This document shows, piece after piece, positions 32,298-41,377 of a stretch of 64,000 nt of DNA. Origin of the DNA: JAQBQZ01 sp964554765 (GTDB taxonomy: Bacteria > Patescibacteriota > Minisyncoccia > Phycocordibacterales > CAIRYW01). The position numbers and the translations under genes were made by a program. A model generated the notes under the pieces. The model worked only from the letters and a program-made list of their open reading frames with translations. It did no database searches and was not told the origin of the DNA. Every line of letters starts with the position of its first letter. The first letter of the stretch is position 1. Location of the stretch: the NCBI GenBank assembly GCA_964554765.1, contig CAZKPS010000002.1:57436-121435 (forward strand). Reading direction: 5' to 3'.

Positions 32298-33754
32298 ATA
32301 GTTAATATCACTTCTCCTGTCTCACCATTCAAAGTAACAGTGTCATTATCTTTGATAATTTTAGTCCCGTTTTTTGTACCTGTAATACATGGGATTTTAA
32401 ATTCCCTTGAAATTATTGCTGCATGACTAGTTATTCCTCCCTCATCTGTGATAATACCCTTTGCAAGTTTAATTATTGGAAGCAACTCTACTGTTGTCAT
32501 ACGGGTAACTAAGATATCATCTTTATTAAACTTTTGAATATCTTTCTGAGAGATGATAATCTTTGCTTTGCCGCTAACTGTTCCATTGAATGCAACAGCT
32601 CCTTTAATTTGCTTGTTATTAGATGAATGATCCCGTTGTTCCACTTTTTCTATTAATCCCTCCGCTTCTTCCCCTTCCGTAATTGTAAATATTCCGTCTT
32701 TGAATAACAAAAAAGATGCAGACATTCTTTTATTTAGCTTTTTCTTTGAAAGAAACTCACCTTTTATCATCAGATGGTGCACTTCCTCTGGTTGGAGCCA
32801 TTTCACATCTTCAGAAGTAAGATTGCGGCGCCTCCCTATTTCACCAAAGAGCTTCTTGCTTAAGTGATGTGAGATCGCAAAAGTGTTTCTTGCTGTTAAA
32901 CGAATCCATGTCGCAAGCGATATATACTCAAACAAATAGGCAATATCCTCAGACATTTGTAACTTTTTAATTAGTTCAGTCTTGTCCTTTTTTACCTTCT
33001 TAGAATATTTCTCAAGTGTACTGATTTTCTCCCTTATCTCATTAGAAGAATAGTTGCTTAACTCTTCAAGTTTTTTTAGAAAATGACTCTCGTCCCAAGA
33101 TTTCACTTCGTCACTGATAACCGGCAAACCCCCAAAGAGAAATGTATGGAGTTTAAGTAATTTATCTTTTTTTGTATCTGAAAGCCTATTGTTCTTTAGG
33201 AGATGGCTAATTTTAAATAGAGCAAGTTCCTCTTCTTGAATAAGAGTGTACTCAGGCCAAACAGAAAGTCTGGCATATATTTCATCAAACTGACTCGTAT
33301 TCTCTTTCAATGCTTGTTTTAGCCATGCTGTTGTTTTCACCTCACATGTTTCCGTATGAAGACTAAGATTGAAAGATGGGTACAGCAACTTATAAGCATC
33401 ACAGAAGCGATCATAAAGATTCAACAATTTTTTATCAGAAACTTTTCCTAGGTCCGTTTTCTCTAAGTAGCGACTTATCTTTAAAAGCCTTTTGCGATCT
33501 TTTTCAAAAACTTTGCGAACTTTGCCAATAAAAGAAGGATGGTCCTTAATCACTGACTCTATCTGAAGACTTACCTTCCTTGTGTCCTCCGGATCTGTCC
33601 ATTGAGTGAATTTCATTCCTCTTCTTGTAGTAAGCCTATGTTGTATTGAACACCCAAAGACCTGCCCCATATATCCCACAGAGGAGATAAACATATAGTT
33701 CTTCCAAAAATCAGATTCCCGTTCCACAAGCTTTACCCACTTTGTTTCTTCCAT
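32294..33754 (-). CDS. PEP-utilising-enzyme swivel-domain protein
   Basis: 486 aa. The C-terminal 90 residues are the phosphohistidine swivel domain of PPDK/PEP synthase/EI-type enzymes: FNGTVSGKAKIIISQKDIQK, then the active-site loop TDEGGITSHAAIISREFKIP with its His. The N-terminal 380 residues are helical and charged and do not show an ATP-grasp or PEP-binding barrel, so the partner domain is missing or very divergent. It is translationally coupled to the histidine phosphatase. A TATACT box lies 8 nt before the ATG. Confidence 0.75.
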   Translation of the reverse strand: MEETKWVKLVERESDFWKNYMFISSVGYMGQVFGCSIQHRLTTRRGMKFTQWTDPEDTRKVSLQIESVIKDHPSFIGKVRKVFEKDRKRLLKISRYLEKTDLGKVSDKKLLNLYDRFCDAYKLLYPSFNLSLHTETCEVKTTAWLKQALKENTSQFDEIYARLSVWPEYTLIQEEELALFKISHLLKNNRLSDTKKDKLLKLHTFLFGGLPVISDEVKSWDESHFLKKLEELSNYSSNEIREKISTLEKYSKKVKKDKTELIKKLQMSEDIAYLFEYISLATWIRLTARNTFAISHHLSKKLFGEIGRRRNLTSEDVKWLQPEEVHHLMIKGEFLSKKKLNKRMSASFLLFKDGIFTITEGEEAEGLIEKVEQRDHSSNNKQIKGAVAFNGTVSGKAKIIISQKDIQKFNKDDILVTRMTTVELLPIIKLAKGIITDEGGITSHAAIISREFKIPCITGTKNGTKIIKDNDTVTLNGETGEVILTI

Positions 33755-33866
33755 ACAATTGCAGTATATCAGAAAAATAGTGTCTCAGTTATACCTACTA
33801 AACTAGTCTTAATTTCTTGGGGTCGCGTGGTCGCGCGTGTTAGAAAAATATTCGAGGAGAACGACG

Positions 33867-34007
33867 ATGCAACAGTTTACATTCCGAGCTTCAAGAATTG
33901 CTACCCCACACCTGCGCTCACTATATCGAATAAATAATTCTTACTCCTGCATTTTACCTGCAAATGCAGGTGTCCACCATTTTCCGCCCTTTTTAAATGG
34001 TGGTTGA
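33867..34007 (+). CDS. possible 46-residue ORF over the hairpin array
   Basis: ATG at 33867 has GAGGAG 8 nt upstream. The product (MQQFTFRASRIATPHLRSLY ...) extends over the first two hairpins of the array and ends at 34005. The coding of an inverted-repeat region makes it doubtful. It may be a leader ORF of the array. Confidence 0.15.
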   Translation: MQQFTFRASRIATPHLRSLYRINNSYSCILPANAGVHHFPPFLNGG

Positions 34008-34258
34008 CCGCCGTTTTTTCGCCGTTTATAAACGGTGTCACCATACACTCTCACTCACTATCTACTCTAAAAATCGGTTCCCGTTAATTTCCCGTTATTA
34101 CGGGAACCTTGTAGCGGTTACCCCACAGTCTCATTCACTATTTTGTTTTGCTCAACGAGAACCGTAATCAGCGTAAATTCCTTGCGGACCAACTTGCCTG
34201 TTATTTCCCTGTTCTATCAGGTTGACCACCGTATTTCGACCGTATTAACGGTCAGGAG
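33901..34258. repeat. array of six hairpins with covarying arms, plus a spaced ACCCCACA...TCACTAT repeat
   Basis: Six consecutive hairpins: 33946-33970, 33974-34003, 34009-34037, 34076-34108, 34197-34221 and 34228-34253. In most, the left-arm word (CCTGC, GCCGTTT, CCCGTT, CCTGTT, ACCGTAT) is repeated a second time in the loop before the complementary right arm. The word differs between hairpins and changes together in all three places. A separate 26-bp motif (ACCCCACA, then CTCA, then CACTAT) occurs at 33902, 34039 and 34118. The region marks the left side of the island; no confident gene lies in 33755-34319. Confidence 0.6.
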
Positions 34259-34319
34259 TTAACAGGCATGATCAGGCGTTTTCAGGCTGCAATATTTTGC
34301 CACAAATCGGACTTACGGC

Positions 34320-34841
34320 TTATTTCACCCCACCTTGCTCTACACTATTTCCCAGCGCAGCATTAATTTTCTGCGCGAGATCACTCGGATCGAAGCGGCC
34401 ATGATTGCTCAACCTCAAGAGCGGCACACCAGCTGCTTTGAGAATGCGTTCGACCTCCTTGTCTCTGTCCTGCCTGTCGGACCGTTCATGAGTTTGGTCA
34501 TCGAGCTCGATTGCGAGCTTTGGAGCGATGTATGCTCTATCGCAGAGTACAAAATCCACTGACTTGCCGTTGATGTGGCTAAATGCGCCGCGCCAGTTCT
34601 GGCCGGCTACTTTATGATCAACGATTGTCGGAAGATGGGCTTGGGCGAAAATCAAATAGTCCTTACCAACTGCTTGGACCAGAGCATCATGACATTCATA
34701 CTCCGCTCGAGAGAGGAAGAACGGCTTTCGCTTGTATACATAACCTTTGGGACCAACCGGATCAGCACCACCCTTTCGCAAGAACTCGATGAGCGCAGCA
34801 GCTGTAATAATTGCGATCAATAAAATAATAAGTTTCGTCAA
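34320..34841 (-). CDS. DUF2726 protein, membrane-anchored, nuclease-like fold
   Basis: 173 aa. An N-terminal helix (LIILLIAIITAAALIEFL) is followed by the DUF2726 domain: FFLSRAEYECHDALVQAVGK, then VDFVLCDRAYIAPKLAIELD and DQTHERSDRQDRDKEVERIL, and PLLRLSNHGRF. The D...E-L-D arrangement resembles Vsr/PD-(D/E)xK endonucleases, though activity is unproven. It closes the minus-strand series that contains the restriction-modification genes. Confidence 0.75.
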   Translation of the reverse strand: MTKLIILLIAIITAAALIEFLRKGGADPVGPKGYVYKRKPFFLSRAEYECHDALVQAVGKDYLIFAQAHLPTIVDHKVAGQNWRGAFSHINGKSVDFVLCDRAYIAPKLAIELDDQTHERSDRQDRDKEVERILKAAGVPLLRLSNHGRFDPSDLAQKINAALGNSVEQGGVK

Positions 34842-34846
34842 AACAC

Positions 34847-35185
34847 TTATTTTTGAATTTCCTCGTAATCTTTTTTATTGCCACCAATCCGTATGTAATC
34901 CTCGCAGCCATCAACTGAAATAGCACCACACGCGCATGGGACCATTTTCTTGTGCGTGTTCCAGTGGATTTCTGTGCCGCATTTTTTGCACTTGATATAA
35001 GTATCTTTCTTATTTTTCTTGTTGTACTCATTAAGCTCCTCCCTTGTGATCGGCCGGTAGATTTTATCCATAATTGTCAAAAGTACAGTCGCCTCAGTCA
35101 TGGCGGTTTCGTCATCGATATCCTGGCCGGGATTCTCTTTACGCCAGATTGCCTTGTATTCTTCTAGGGCTTGTTTTGAAATCAT
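34847..35185 (-). CDS. small protein with C-terminal zinc ribbon
   Basis: 112 aa. The first 50 residues (LEEYKAIWRKENPGQDIDDE, then LTIMDKIYRPITREELNEYN) match in pattern the product of the gene at 45657. The C-terminal part carries C-x2-C and C-x-C (CKKCGTEIHWNTHKKMVPCA) and looks like a zinc ribbon. It is 5 bp from the DUF2726 gene. I know the N-terminal module only as a recurrent small Patescibacteria protein of unknown role. Confidence 0.6.
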   Translation of the reverse strand: MISKQALEEYKAIWRKENPGQDIDDETAMTEATVLLTIMDKIYRPITREELNEYNKKNKKDTYIKCKKCGTEIHWNTHKKMVPCACGAISVDGCEDYIRIGGNKKDYEEIQK

Positions 35186-35188
35186 ATA

Positions 35189-35938
35189 TTAAGATTTTAG
35201 AAATTGTTTAAATCGAGGATGTCTTTCTGCCTCAGCTTTCAGAATATTACCATCTGCCTCAAGCTCTTTTAATCGCTTCACGAAATTGTCTACAAAAGTT
35301 AGCTGCTTAACGCCTTTATTAATTCCATAAAATAGATCCATCAAGCTTAGTGCAATATTACCAATCATCCACAGATCAGCCTTAACATGGTGCTCCTCTC
35401 CCTTATCAAAGAAATCAGTCTTAAATTTGTAATCAGCCATTGAAAAGTTATTAAAAGCATAAATGATGTTTGAGTGGGCACAAGATTCATTAATTGAATT
35501 TTTCATGTTTTTAATAAAATCTGAGTGCTTACGATGGTTATTTTCAATCCATTGACGACGTTTTTTATCTAGTGTGTCAGAGGTATCGAGAACTCCGTCT
35601 TCTCCATCAACCACAAAATCTTCTTTATTTGGATTGGCTAGTCCATAAGCAGCATTCACCCCAGCTTCAAGAACCTGCCTTAGATTAAGCATTGCTTGAA
35701 TATGATGCAGTCTCACCACCGAGAAAAGTGCAAGTGTGTGATACTTTTTTATCTGAGACAGAAAGGCCATAAACACCCAGGCATCAGGTTTCGCCTCTTT
35801 CAAAAAATTATTAAGAAGATCATTGAAACCTGCTGCATTACGAAATGCATCACCATACTTTTCCTCTGCTTGAGGAATCATTTCTCGCTCAGCATCAAGT
35901 ATGTCGTCAATAGTTTCTATGTCTTCAATCTTTTTCAT
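35189..35938 (-). CDS. helical hypothetical protein in the restriction-modification operon
   Basis: 249 aa, all-alpha, no membrane segment. Features include FLSQIKKYHTLALFSVVRLH, LNLRQVLEAGVNAAYGLANP, and NSINESCAHSNIIYAFNNF, which resembles the S-x3-H element of DUF5677/AbiV-like proteins. I cannot name the family. Its start codon overlaps the stop of the HEPN-like gene, so the two are coupled. Confidence 0.5.
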   Translation of the reverse strand: MKKIEDIETIDDILDAEREMIPQAEEKYGDAFRNAAGFNDLLNNFLKEAKPDAWVFMAFLSQIKKYHTLALFSVVRLHHIQAMLNLRQVLEAGVNAAYGLANPNKEDFVVDGEDGVLDTSDTLDKKRRQWIENNHRKHSDFIKNMKNSINESCAHSNIIYAFNNFSMADYKFKTDFFDKGEEHHVKADLWMIGNIALSLMDLFYGINKGVKQLTFVDNFVKRLKELEADGNILKAEAERHPRFKQFLKS

Positions 35939-36744
35939 TAGATATTAATCTCATTATTTTTTACGACCATCGCACCCTGGCTGGCAACCACATCTCTTAC
36001 AGATAAAATCCTCTCTTTAAAGTCGTTGGAACTTTCTGCAAGTGATTTTTTGCAGTCGTTACTCCATTTCATAATCATTAGTTTTGCGGACCCTTTCACG
36101 ATCTCGTATAAATCCTCAGGCGATATAAATCGCGCCTTGAAGTGGGTGGCTTTCTCTAGCCGTCTAGCTTTCTCATCTAAATACGCATGTGATACCCCGA
36201 GTCCCTTGCCGACAGAAAAGAAATGGGTTAATGAATTTCTTAGTTTACGAACATCATCCACTGTAATACGCTTCAATCTATCTTTATTCTTCTTACCCCA
36301 TTCATTTTCTGGACTCAAACAGAAATCCTTTATAAACACCTTTATCGTTTCTTGATTCATTACTAGCCTACGTATCACATCATCATCTGAAGTCTTATTG
36401 TCGTAAGCGGTATTTAAACAAAGTAAAACCTCTAGGTGGGCAAAAAGAACAATCATCTCTGATCTTACTGGTCTCTCAACTTTCAGCTTTTCTGCAATAG
36501 TCTGAGGGTGTTCGGAAAAGTTGTAATTGAAATCTATTGAATTTTCTTTTAGCTTTTGGGCAAGGAATTGTACGAAATCTATAGTCTCAAGATATTGTTT
36601 CCTTATAGATTCCATCTTGTTATCCAAATTCAATAGATTTTCTGTTTCCTTTTCAATTTCTTGAAGGAAAATGATAATGGGATGCAAATCGGGTGAAATT
36701 ACCACTTTTTCTTCATCAAAGATAAAATGTGTACTACTTTCCAT
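35938..36744 (-). CDS. HEPN-like helical protein in the restriction-modification operon
   Basis: 268 aa, helical. Near residue 170 it reads VRKLRNSLTHFF: RNSLTH fits the R-x4-H motif with N after R typical of HEPN ribonucleases and abortive-infection proteins. The preceding region (RSEMIVLFAHLEVLLCLNTA) would be the partner helix. It lies 4 bp after the type III restriction subunit and overlaps the next gene, so it belongs to the operon. A role as a backup toxin is inferred from the motif and location only. Confidence 0.5.
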   Translation of the reverse strand: MESSTHFIFDEEKVVISPDLHPIIIFLQEIEKETENLLNLDNKMESIRKQYLETIDFVQFLAQKLKENSIDFNYNFSEHPQTIAEKLKVERPVRSEMIVLFAHLEVLLCLNTAYDNKTSDDDVIRRLVMNQETIKVFIKDFCLSPENEWGKKNKDRLKRITVDDVRKLRNSLTHFFSVGKGLGVSHAYLDEKARRLEKATHFKARFISPEDLYEIVKGSAKLMIMKWSNDCKKSLAESSNDFKERILSVRDVVASQGAMVVKNNEINI

Positions 36745-36748
36745 TTTA

Positions 36749-39013
36749 TTAATTCAAATCCAAGAATTCCCATTCTTTTAGATTATTGGGATCGTAAGAA
36801 TAGATATGGTTACCATTGATTCTCCAACTGCTCTTGTCGTGGAGAACAATCCCACCAAAAAGCTTTTTACCTTTCTTGCTGTGGTCTTTGATATATTTCG
36901 CCAATCCTTCAGCTCTCGATTTTGCCAACTCTGCCGTATAACCACCCTTAGTATCAAACAAGCCAATACTTCCGTCTTTCATAAGCACAATAAAATCAAC
37001 ATAGAATGCCTTTTGGAGCCCATACTCTGTATGTGGGACCGCAAAATAGGTTGAATCACTCTTGCCGTTCTTAAACCACCACGTTACTTTCTTTGCTTTC
37101 TCCAGGACGTCAATAAAGTCACCTTCGATATCACTATCTTCTTCGAACATATTCAAGGAGTTACCGCCCGTGACTTTCGCAAAGTACGGTTGAATTATTG
37201 ACCGTTTATAATCTTTCTTTGTGAATGAAAGATTGTAGTTAATTATCTTAGGGATATTCCACAACTCATCGTTCTCAACTAATTCGCTTTTACCCTTACC
37301 CACTTTTTCTTCGTAAAGTTCTTTGGCTTTATTGATTGTGTCAACAAATGCCTGCTTGTTTTCTTCGGCTAGAACTATTGCCTGAATCTTTGCCCAATCA
37401 TCAACACCCATCTTGAACGACTTATCGAAGAAACGATAGATGCAATCATTTATTCTTTTGATTGAACGCAACTCTGGGGCAAACGGGGCAAGATTATTAC
37501 GGACAAACATATCAAAGGCATTCTGTAACTCAACCTCATTCTTAGGGATATCCAAGGTCCCCTTCTTTTCTATACTTCTCACTTCCTTATCAGGATCGAC
37601 AATTGTTCCATCAGCAATAAGCTTAGTGCTTACAATTGTACTTTTTAGAGAAACTCGTGATTTAAGTTTTAATTGTTCTGCTGCATCAAAGAAGACCGGA
37701 ACAAAATCCGATGATAGTCTAGTTTCTTCTCGGAAACGCTTCGAATGGTACGAAACCAAATTAAGATCCTCATAATCATCCCTTCTTTTTCCTTCAAAGA
37801 CTGTTATGTAATCACGAGAAATATCTTCAGCAACCTTTATATCTTCAAGGCTAGTATAAACATATCCAAGGTTAAGGTCCTGGTCCTTATAGTGATGTTG
37901 TTCCGGCATTCGCATAATACGACCGAGAGTTTGAATAGAGAAAGTCATATTCTCTTCTCTCCACTGTCTAAAGAGGACCAGTATAGAAGCTCGGGGGCAA
38001 TCCCAACCAAGCGCAATAGCCTGTTTGAAAATCATGACTTCAACTTCGTTCTGATTTTTCTCAATATTATCGAGGTTTATCTTATTGTCTTTTTCAGAGA
38101 GATAGACAGCCAGCTTCCCATTCTCTGTAGTAATTCCATATTTTGTAAGTAACTCAACAACAACATCCTTTTTATCCGGAATTCCTGACTTAGAGTCTGG
38201 AATTTGAATAAGTAACAATGGATTAACGTTAGCACCTTCTTTTTCCAACTTCTTAGAAAGTTCTAAGCGTTTCTTAAGGGCACTCTCAAGGACCAGCTCG
38301 TCTGCCGCCTTATCGTTCTTTTTCTTATCAATAAGATAATCATTGAATCCTTGGTTAATGGCTATCTCCTTTTTTATCATTCCTTCCTCTTTCACATCCT
38401 TTAGCTCAACCTCTACGATTCTATTGGCATTATTAAGCTGCGGAGTAGCAGAGACTTCGATCGTAACCTTCGGACCGATATCCTGAATCAGTTCTTTTGA
38501 CTTATCACTGCTTGCAGTATGGTGACTTTCATCAATAATCAAGATGATTGTTCTGCCTTCATCTTTTGTCCTAGCAATTACTGAGGTGAGATTATTATCA
38601 CGCTCATTTGCGCGAACATAGACATTGTCTTTTTTGTTTATACTTGCCCAGTTTAAAAACAAAACCTCATTTTCAGCAATTCTTTTATCTTCCAAATCCT
38701 CAAAATAGGAACATTTAATACCTACACCAAACTGGTCATAATATTTTTTAAGGTTATTACGACTCTGGTCGTGTAGCTTGTTAACTGCAAGCCAGATAAA
38801 AGAGAATTTCTTACCATCAACTCGTGAGTCAATAAGGCGTTTTAAAAATTCAGCCATCATCAAGGTCTTACCAGACCCCGTTGGAGACTTGAAGATACAG
38901 ACTTTGTTTCCATCTGCATCCAAAAGCCGATTGACTTCTTGCTTTAAGTCAACGATAGCTCTTTCTTGATAATTTTTAAATTCGATCCACATATTTTTAT
39001 TTGAAAATTTCAC
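36749..39013 (-). CDS. type III restriction enzyme Res subunit (DEAD-box helicase/endonuclease)
   Basis: 754 aa. Helicase motifs: Walker A IFKSPTGSGKTLMMAEFLKR near residue 40, DEAH-type LIIDESHHTASSD near 160, VSATPQLNN, and motif VI FSIQTLGRIMRMPEQHH near 365. The C-terminus has a PD-(D/E)xK site (VDFIVLMKDGSIGLFDTKGG). It needs the Mod partner at 38997-40694, with which it overlaps by 17 bp. Shorter than typical Res (about 900-1000 aa) but motifs are complete. Confidence 0.9.
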   Translation of the reverse strand: MKFSNKNMWIEFKNYQERAIVDLKQEVNRLLDADGNKVCIFKSPTGSGKTLMMAEFLKRLIDSRVDGKKFSFIWLAVNKLHDQSRNNLKKYYDQFGVGIKCSYFEDLEDKRIAENEVLFLNWASINKKDNVYVRANERDNNLTSVIARTKDEGRTIILIIDESHHTASSDKSKELIQDIGPKVTIEVSATPQLNNANRIVEVELKDVKEEGMIKKEIAINQGFNDYLIDKKKNDKAADELVLESALKKRLELSKKLEKEGANVNPLLLIQIPDSKSGIPDKKDVVVELLTKYGITTENGKLAVYLSEKDNKINLDNIEKNQNEVEVMIFKQAIALGWDCPRASILVLFRQWREENMTFSIQTLGRIMRMPEQHHYKDQDLNLGYVYTSLEDIKVAEDISRDYITVFEGKRRDDYEDLNLVSYHSKRFREETRLSSDFVPVFFDAAEQLKLKSRVSLKSTIVSTKLIADGTIVDPDKEVRSIEKKGTLDIPKNEVELQNAFDMFVRNNLAPFAPELRSIKRINDCIYRFFDKSFKMGVDDWAKIQAIVLAEENKQAFVDTINKAKELYEEKVGKGKSELVENDELWNIPKIINYNLSFTKKDYKRSIIQPYFAKVTGGNSLNMFEEDSDIEGDFIDVLEKAKKVTWWFKNGKSDSTYFAVPHTEYGLQKAFYVDFIVLMKDGSIGLFDTKGGYTAELAKSRAEGLAKYIKDHSKKGKKLFGGIVLHDKSSWRINGNHIYSYDPNNLKEWEFLDLN

Positions 39014-40694
39014 GATACACCTTAAGGATCACTTCGGGAATAGCACAAAGTGTGACCTTCGACTTTACATCCTTAAACTCCTTCTCATGAGGATCGTCTC
39101 CCAATGAGAACACATAGGTATTAAAGGAACCATCAATTTTATTGATAGCTTTTTTATAATCTTCTATTGCATCTTCGTAAAAAACGATACCAACATACTT
39201 ATCCTTTCCTTTGAAAATCTTAAAATCACTACCATCTTTTATTTCTTCAAAGGCATCTTCCTTGATACACAACATGTCTGTAGACTCACTTACAAGCTTT
39301 CGTTTATTACGATCTGTTGGTTCTGCTTCAACAAAATCATTTGTATAGTACTTCAAGCCACTGCCTAACCCCGTCACTTTTTCGCCTTTAGTATCTTTAT
39401 ATCCACCAATTACCTTTTTAATTCTCGGGTAACAAATGTCTGTACAAATATTGTTTTCATTATTTGTACAAAGAATAAATTTACGGTTACCTCCATCTTC
39501 TTGATTCAGCTTCAAAACTGCATGGCCAGTACTACCCGAACCGGCCATAAAATCTAGAATCGTCGCATTTTTGTCTGTACTTAAGGTAATGATCCTTTTT
39601 AATAGTGAAGTTGGCTTTGGGGAATCGAAGCTGTTTTCTGGAAGCAATTCTTTTAATTCACGTCTTGCATCATCATTGCTACCCACCTCGTCATATAGCC
39701 ATAGGGTTTTTGGAATAACACCATCTTTCATTTCATTTAGGTATTTCTTTAATCGAGGGACTGCCGTTCCTTTTGCTCCAAACCATATCTGATTCTCCTC
39801 ATCAGCTTTTCTTAGAGTTTCCTTACTAAAACGAGGATACGTTCCAGGTGGTGGTCCCCAAGTAACACCATTTTTAAATGTATAAGAATATCCTGAATCA
39901 CTCTCACTACCACTTTTAGCATGTAGTGGTTGCGTCATCCATGGACCACGAGGGTCGTTATCAGCATTTTTGTATCGGTCATCTTGCTTCTGTGTCCTCG
40001 GTAGAAGGTTTAACTTAAAGTTCTCTGCTTTTTTTGCATAACAAAGAATAAAATCGTGGGTGGATGAAAAATACTTAGCATCGTTACTCTGAGTATACTT
40101 CTTCTGCCATATTATATTGGCAATAAAGTTTTCCTCTCCAAATACTTCATCGCAAAGCATCTTGAGTGGCGCATGTTCATTATCATCAATACTTATAAAG
40201 ATTGCTCCGGTTTCTTTGAGAAGGCTTCTTGCTAACCTTAGTCTTTTTTCCATGAAAGCAATCCATTTGCTATGCCTAAACGGATCTTCTTTTTTAACAT
40301 ACCCACTCGCAAATCTATCGTTGTAAATAAAATCGCTGTTTCCTGTGTTGTAAGGAGGGTCAATGTAAATTAAATCTATAGCCTCCTGGTGAGTAAAATT
40401 TAGTACCGCCAAAGAGTGATAGTTATCTCCCTCTAAGAGTAGGTTAGTAATTTCAGAATCCTTATTGAGGATTTGTTTTGTTTTTACCTCTTTCAAAATA
40501 GGAAAAGGCTTACCCGCCATTTCATTAGGAAACATCTCGTTAGGAGTTCGAGCATCAGGATTGATTAGGATATCAATCTTTTCTTCAGGGACATCTCTAT
40601 GCCAAACGAGACCGTAAGTAGTCTCACGGATTCTTTTAATCTCTTTTATCAACTCATCTTTGGACCACTGGTCGTAATCAATTTTTTTAGCCAT
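38997..40694 (-). CDS. type III DNA adenine methyltransferase (Mod)
   Basis: 565 aa, beta-class order of motifs: motif IV LIYIDPPYNTGNSDFIYNDR near residue 110 precedes the AdoMet motif I LDFMAGSGSTGHAVLKLN near 385. The central target-recognition region is about 200 residues. The N-terminus (DYDQWSKDELIKEIKRIRET, TYGLVW) is usual for type III Mod. It methylates the sequence recognised by the Res subunit. An XRE regulator gene ends 6 bp upstream of it. Confidence 0.92.
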   Translation of the reverse strand: MAKKIDYDQWSKDELIKEIKRIRETTYGLVWHRDVPEEKIDILINPDARTPNEMFPNEMAGKPFPILKEVKTKQILNKDSEITNLLLEGDNYHSLAVLNFTHQEAIDLIYIDPPYNTGNSDFIYNDRFASGYVKKEDPFRHSKWIAFMEKRLRLARSLLKETGAIFISIDDNEHAPLKMLCDEVFGEENFIANIIWQKKYTQSNDAKYFSSTHDFILCYAKKAENFKLNLLPRTQKQDDRYKNADNDPRGPWMTQPLHAKSGSESDSGYSYTFKNGVTWGPPPGTYPRFSKETLRKADEENQIWFGAKGTAVPRLKKYLNEMKDGVIPKTLWLYDEVGSNDDARRELKELLPENSFDSPKPTSLLKRIITLSTDKNATILDFMAGSGSTGHAVLKLNQEDGGNRKFILCTNNENNICTDICYPRIKKVIGGYKDTKGEKVTGLGSGLKYYTNDFVEAEPTDRNKRKLVSESTDMLCIKEDAFEEIKDGSDFKIFKGKDKYVGIVFYEDAIEDYKKAINKIDGSFNTYVFSLGDDPHEKEFKDVKSKVTLCAIPEVILKVYREIFK

Positions 40695-40700
40695 ATAAAT

Positions 40701-40928
40701 TTATTTAATCAGATCATCAACTGTTACTTTCAATGCGTCCGCAATCTTCTTCAATGTACTCACTCTTGGATCTTTAGTAGAACCACTCTCAATCTTTGCA
40801 ATCGTGTGGTACGCCAATTTAGCCTCTTGGGAAAGAGTTCCTTGGGTCCAATTACCTTTATTCTTAAGCTTCTCAAAATTCTTTTTGAGATTCTTTACGA
40901 TTTTTGTCGCTTCATTATCTGTTGCCAT
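40701..40928 (-). CDS. XRE-family transcriptional regulator
   Basis: 75 aa with a helix-turn-helix (WTQGTLSQEAKLAYHTIAKI, ESGSTKDPRVSTLKKIADAL). It resembles control (C) proteins of restriction-modification systems in size and position. A TATAAT box lies about 22 nt upstream (40949-40954), within a partly palindromic AT-rich segment that could be its operator. A similar 68-aa XRE protein accompanies nirK at 62378. Confidence 0.85.
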   Translation of the reverse strand: MATDNEATKIVKNLKKNFEKLKNKGNWTQGTLSQEAKLAYHTIAKIESGSTKDPRVSTLKKIADALKVTVDDLIK

Positions 40929-41052
40929 TTGATATAACTTTACTCGTATAATTATATCATTGTACGAACGTAGTTCATAGCGAAAAAACAGGAGTTATCC
41001 CCTGCCTAATCGCCTTATTTTCCTTCTGTTTTAGGTATCTTTTGTAGTCTCA

Positions 41053-41373
41053 TCACTTCATGATCCTAAATCGTCGCATTTCACGCTGCGCTTTTTCCAT
41101 ATCTTTGATTACCTTGAGATAGATTGCTCGAGTCCTTTTACTCCTCGGATTGTTCTCGACAAACATGAGATCGTCGTCATCGATAAAGCTCGCAAGTGAT
41201 ATGTACGATGCGGCGAGGATGCGTATCCGTTCTTTGATCGCCATCCTCATTTTTATTTTAGGTTCCGGAAGAGATGAAAGCGGGTTGAGTATCCCTTTTC
41301 TGTACAGTCTGCGAATGTGTTTGGCGGCATCTTTTACCGCTTCAATATCATCTTCCACGGCAGACACGAACAT
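41053..41373 (-). CDS. hypothetical helical protein (106 aa)
   Basis: Highly charged and helical (DIEAVKDAAKHIRRLYRKGI, KIKMRMAIKERIRILAASYI, KVIKDMEKAQREMRRFRIMK). Not recognised. It lies 4 bp downstream of the 41378 gene and just before the restriction-modification operon. Confidence 0.55.
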   Translation of the reverse strand: MFVSAVEDDIEAVKDAAKHIRRLYRKGILNPLSSLPEPKIKMRMAIKERIRILAASYISLASFIDDDDLMFVENNPRSKRTRAIYLKVIKDMEKAQREMRRFRIMK

Positions 41374-41377
41374 ACCG

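Noticed and set aside
33946..34253. Hairpin array as integron attC sites or a CRISPR array
   Set aside because: There are no GTTRRRY/RYYYAAC ends and no integrase of the integron type. The repeated words differ from unit to unit, so they are not CRISPR repeats with unique spacers.
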